A stretch of DNA of 49,198 nucleotides from contig JBEPWB010000001.1 in the NCBI GenBank assembly GCA_041642635.1, positions 1 to 49,198 on the forward strand, read 5' to 3'. Under the pieces are notes generated by a model. The model did no database searches. It was not told the DNA's origin and saw nothing but the letters and a program-made list of their open reading frames with translations. Below, piece after piece: positions 49,140 to 49,198 of the stretch. This stretch comes from JAAZVM01 sp041642635. Its GTDB lineage: Bacteria; Patescibacteriota; Gracilibacteria; BD1-5; UBA6164. The position numbers and the translations under genes are program-made. Every line of letters begins with the position of its first letter. Position 1 is the stretch's first letter.

Positions 49140-49198
49140 ACTCCTTTACTTTTTAATAAAAAAATATAATATTAAAAAGATTAAAATTTAAAAATTTG

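Noticed and set aside
1..49198. UGA as tryptophan (Mycoplasma-type code 4)
   Set aside because: In-frame TGA falls on invariant glycines (RsmA VEVGPGYGALT, helicase AQTGSGKT, FtsE GHSGSGKT), and tryptophan is written TGG; tRNA-Trp has anticodon CCA, which cannot read UGA.
1..49198. UGA as selenocysteine or widespread frameshifts
   Set aside because: TGA is far too frequent and sits on glycine positions; no SECIS-like element is needed to explain any of them.

Overview
The window is about 75% A+T and is bacterial. It can only be read if UGA codes for glycine (genetic code 25). In-frame TGA falls exactly on invariant glycines: three times in RsmA motif I (VEVGPGYGALT), in the Walker A of the second DEAD-box helicase (AQTGSGKT) and of FtsE (HSGSGKT). 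TGG still codes for Trp. This points to the candidate-phyla-radiation lineages Absconditabacteria (SR1) or Gracilibacteria (BD1-5); the sequence alone does not let me choose between them.

Layout. 1-5.6 kb: two DEAD-box RNA helicases on the minus strand enclose an LtrA-like membrane protein and three small unknown genes. 6-7.6 kb: a pilin-like gene with BspA-like repeats, broken by a TAG codon. 7.7-14.6 kb: a translation block on the minus strand (lepA, a MATCAP/DUF1704-like peptidase, tRNA-His, rpsA, rpsB, a small Tic20/DUF4870-like membrane protein, tsf, tRNA-Trp). 14.7-18.9 kb: a second MATCAP-like peptidase, an ATP-grasp enzyme and rsmA. 19-25.7 kb: a cell-surface locus (large PA14/cellulose-binding-like protein, small secreted protein, DUF916-like membrane protein with a zinc ribbon, small secreted proteins) and hsp20. 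25.8-31.5 kb: pilC, trxA, a UPF0489 protein, nth, a second modular pilin-like protein, a small PnuC-like protein and ftsE. 31.6-38.8 kb: Na+/H+ antiporter, flippase, TPR protein, unknown protein, alpha/beta hydrolase and yggS. 38.9-49.2 kb: YgjP-like metallopeptidase, IMPACT/YigZ protein, DUF2130 protein, a small membrane protein, a TrmA/RlmD-type methyltransferase, recX, a large inverted-repeat intergenic element, recJ, an EAL protein, tRNA-Arg, a degenerate HisRS-like protein and a PAP2 phosphatase.

Most of it is housekeeping, with a clear surface theme: PilC and two modular pilin-like proteins suggest a type IV pilus with swappable adhesive domains, and the 19-25 kb locus resembles the WxL/DUF916 surface systems of Gram-positive bacteria. 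Genes are compact. Bidirectional A/T-rich hairpins end convergent genes, often with the stop codon inside the hairpin. I saw no CRISPR array, insertion sequence, rRNA or prophage.

Best leads: (1) a pilin-like gene whose conserved Glu5 codon is TAG; (2) two MATCAP/DUF1704-like metallopeptidases flanking lepA; (3) a surface locus in which two secreted proteins share a WxL-like C-terminal domain next to a DUF916-like protein; (4) small genes with strong Shine-Dalgarno sequences, no UGA-glycine and UGA stop-like ends; (5) a terminator/antiterminator arrangement before deaD; (6) a 7-1-7 Fur-family-type palindrome at the trxA promoter; (7) a ~370-bp inverted-repeat element; (8) an odd tRNA-Arg(GCG) lacking U33 and a HisRS-like protein lacking its catalytic arginine.
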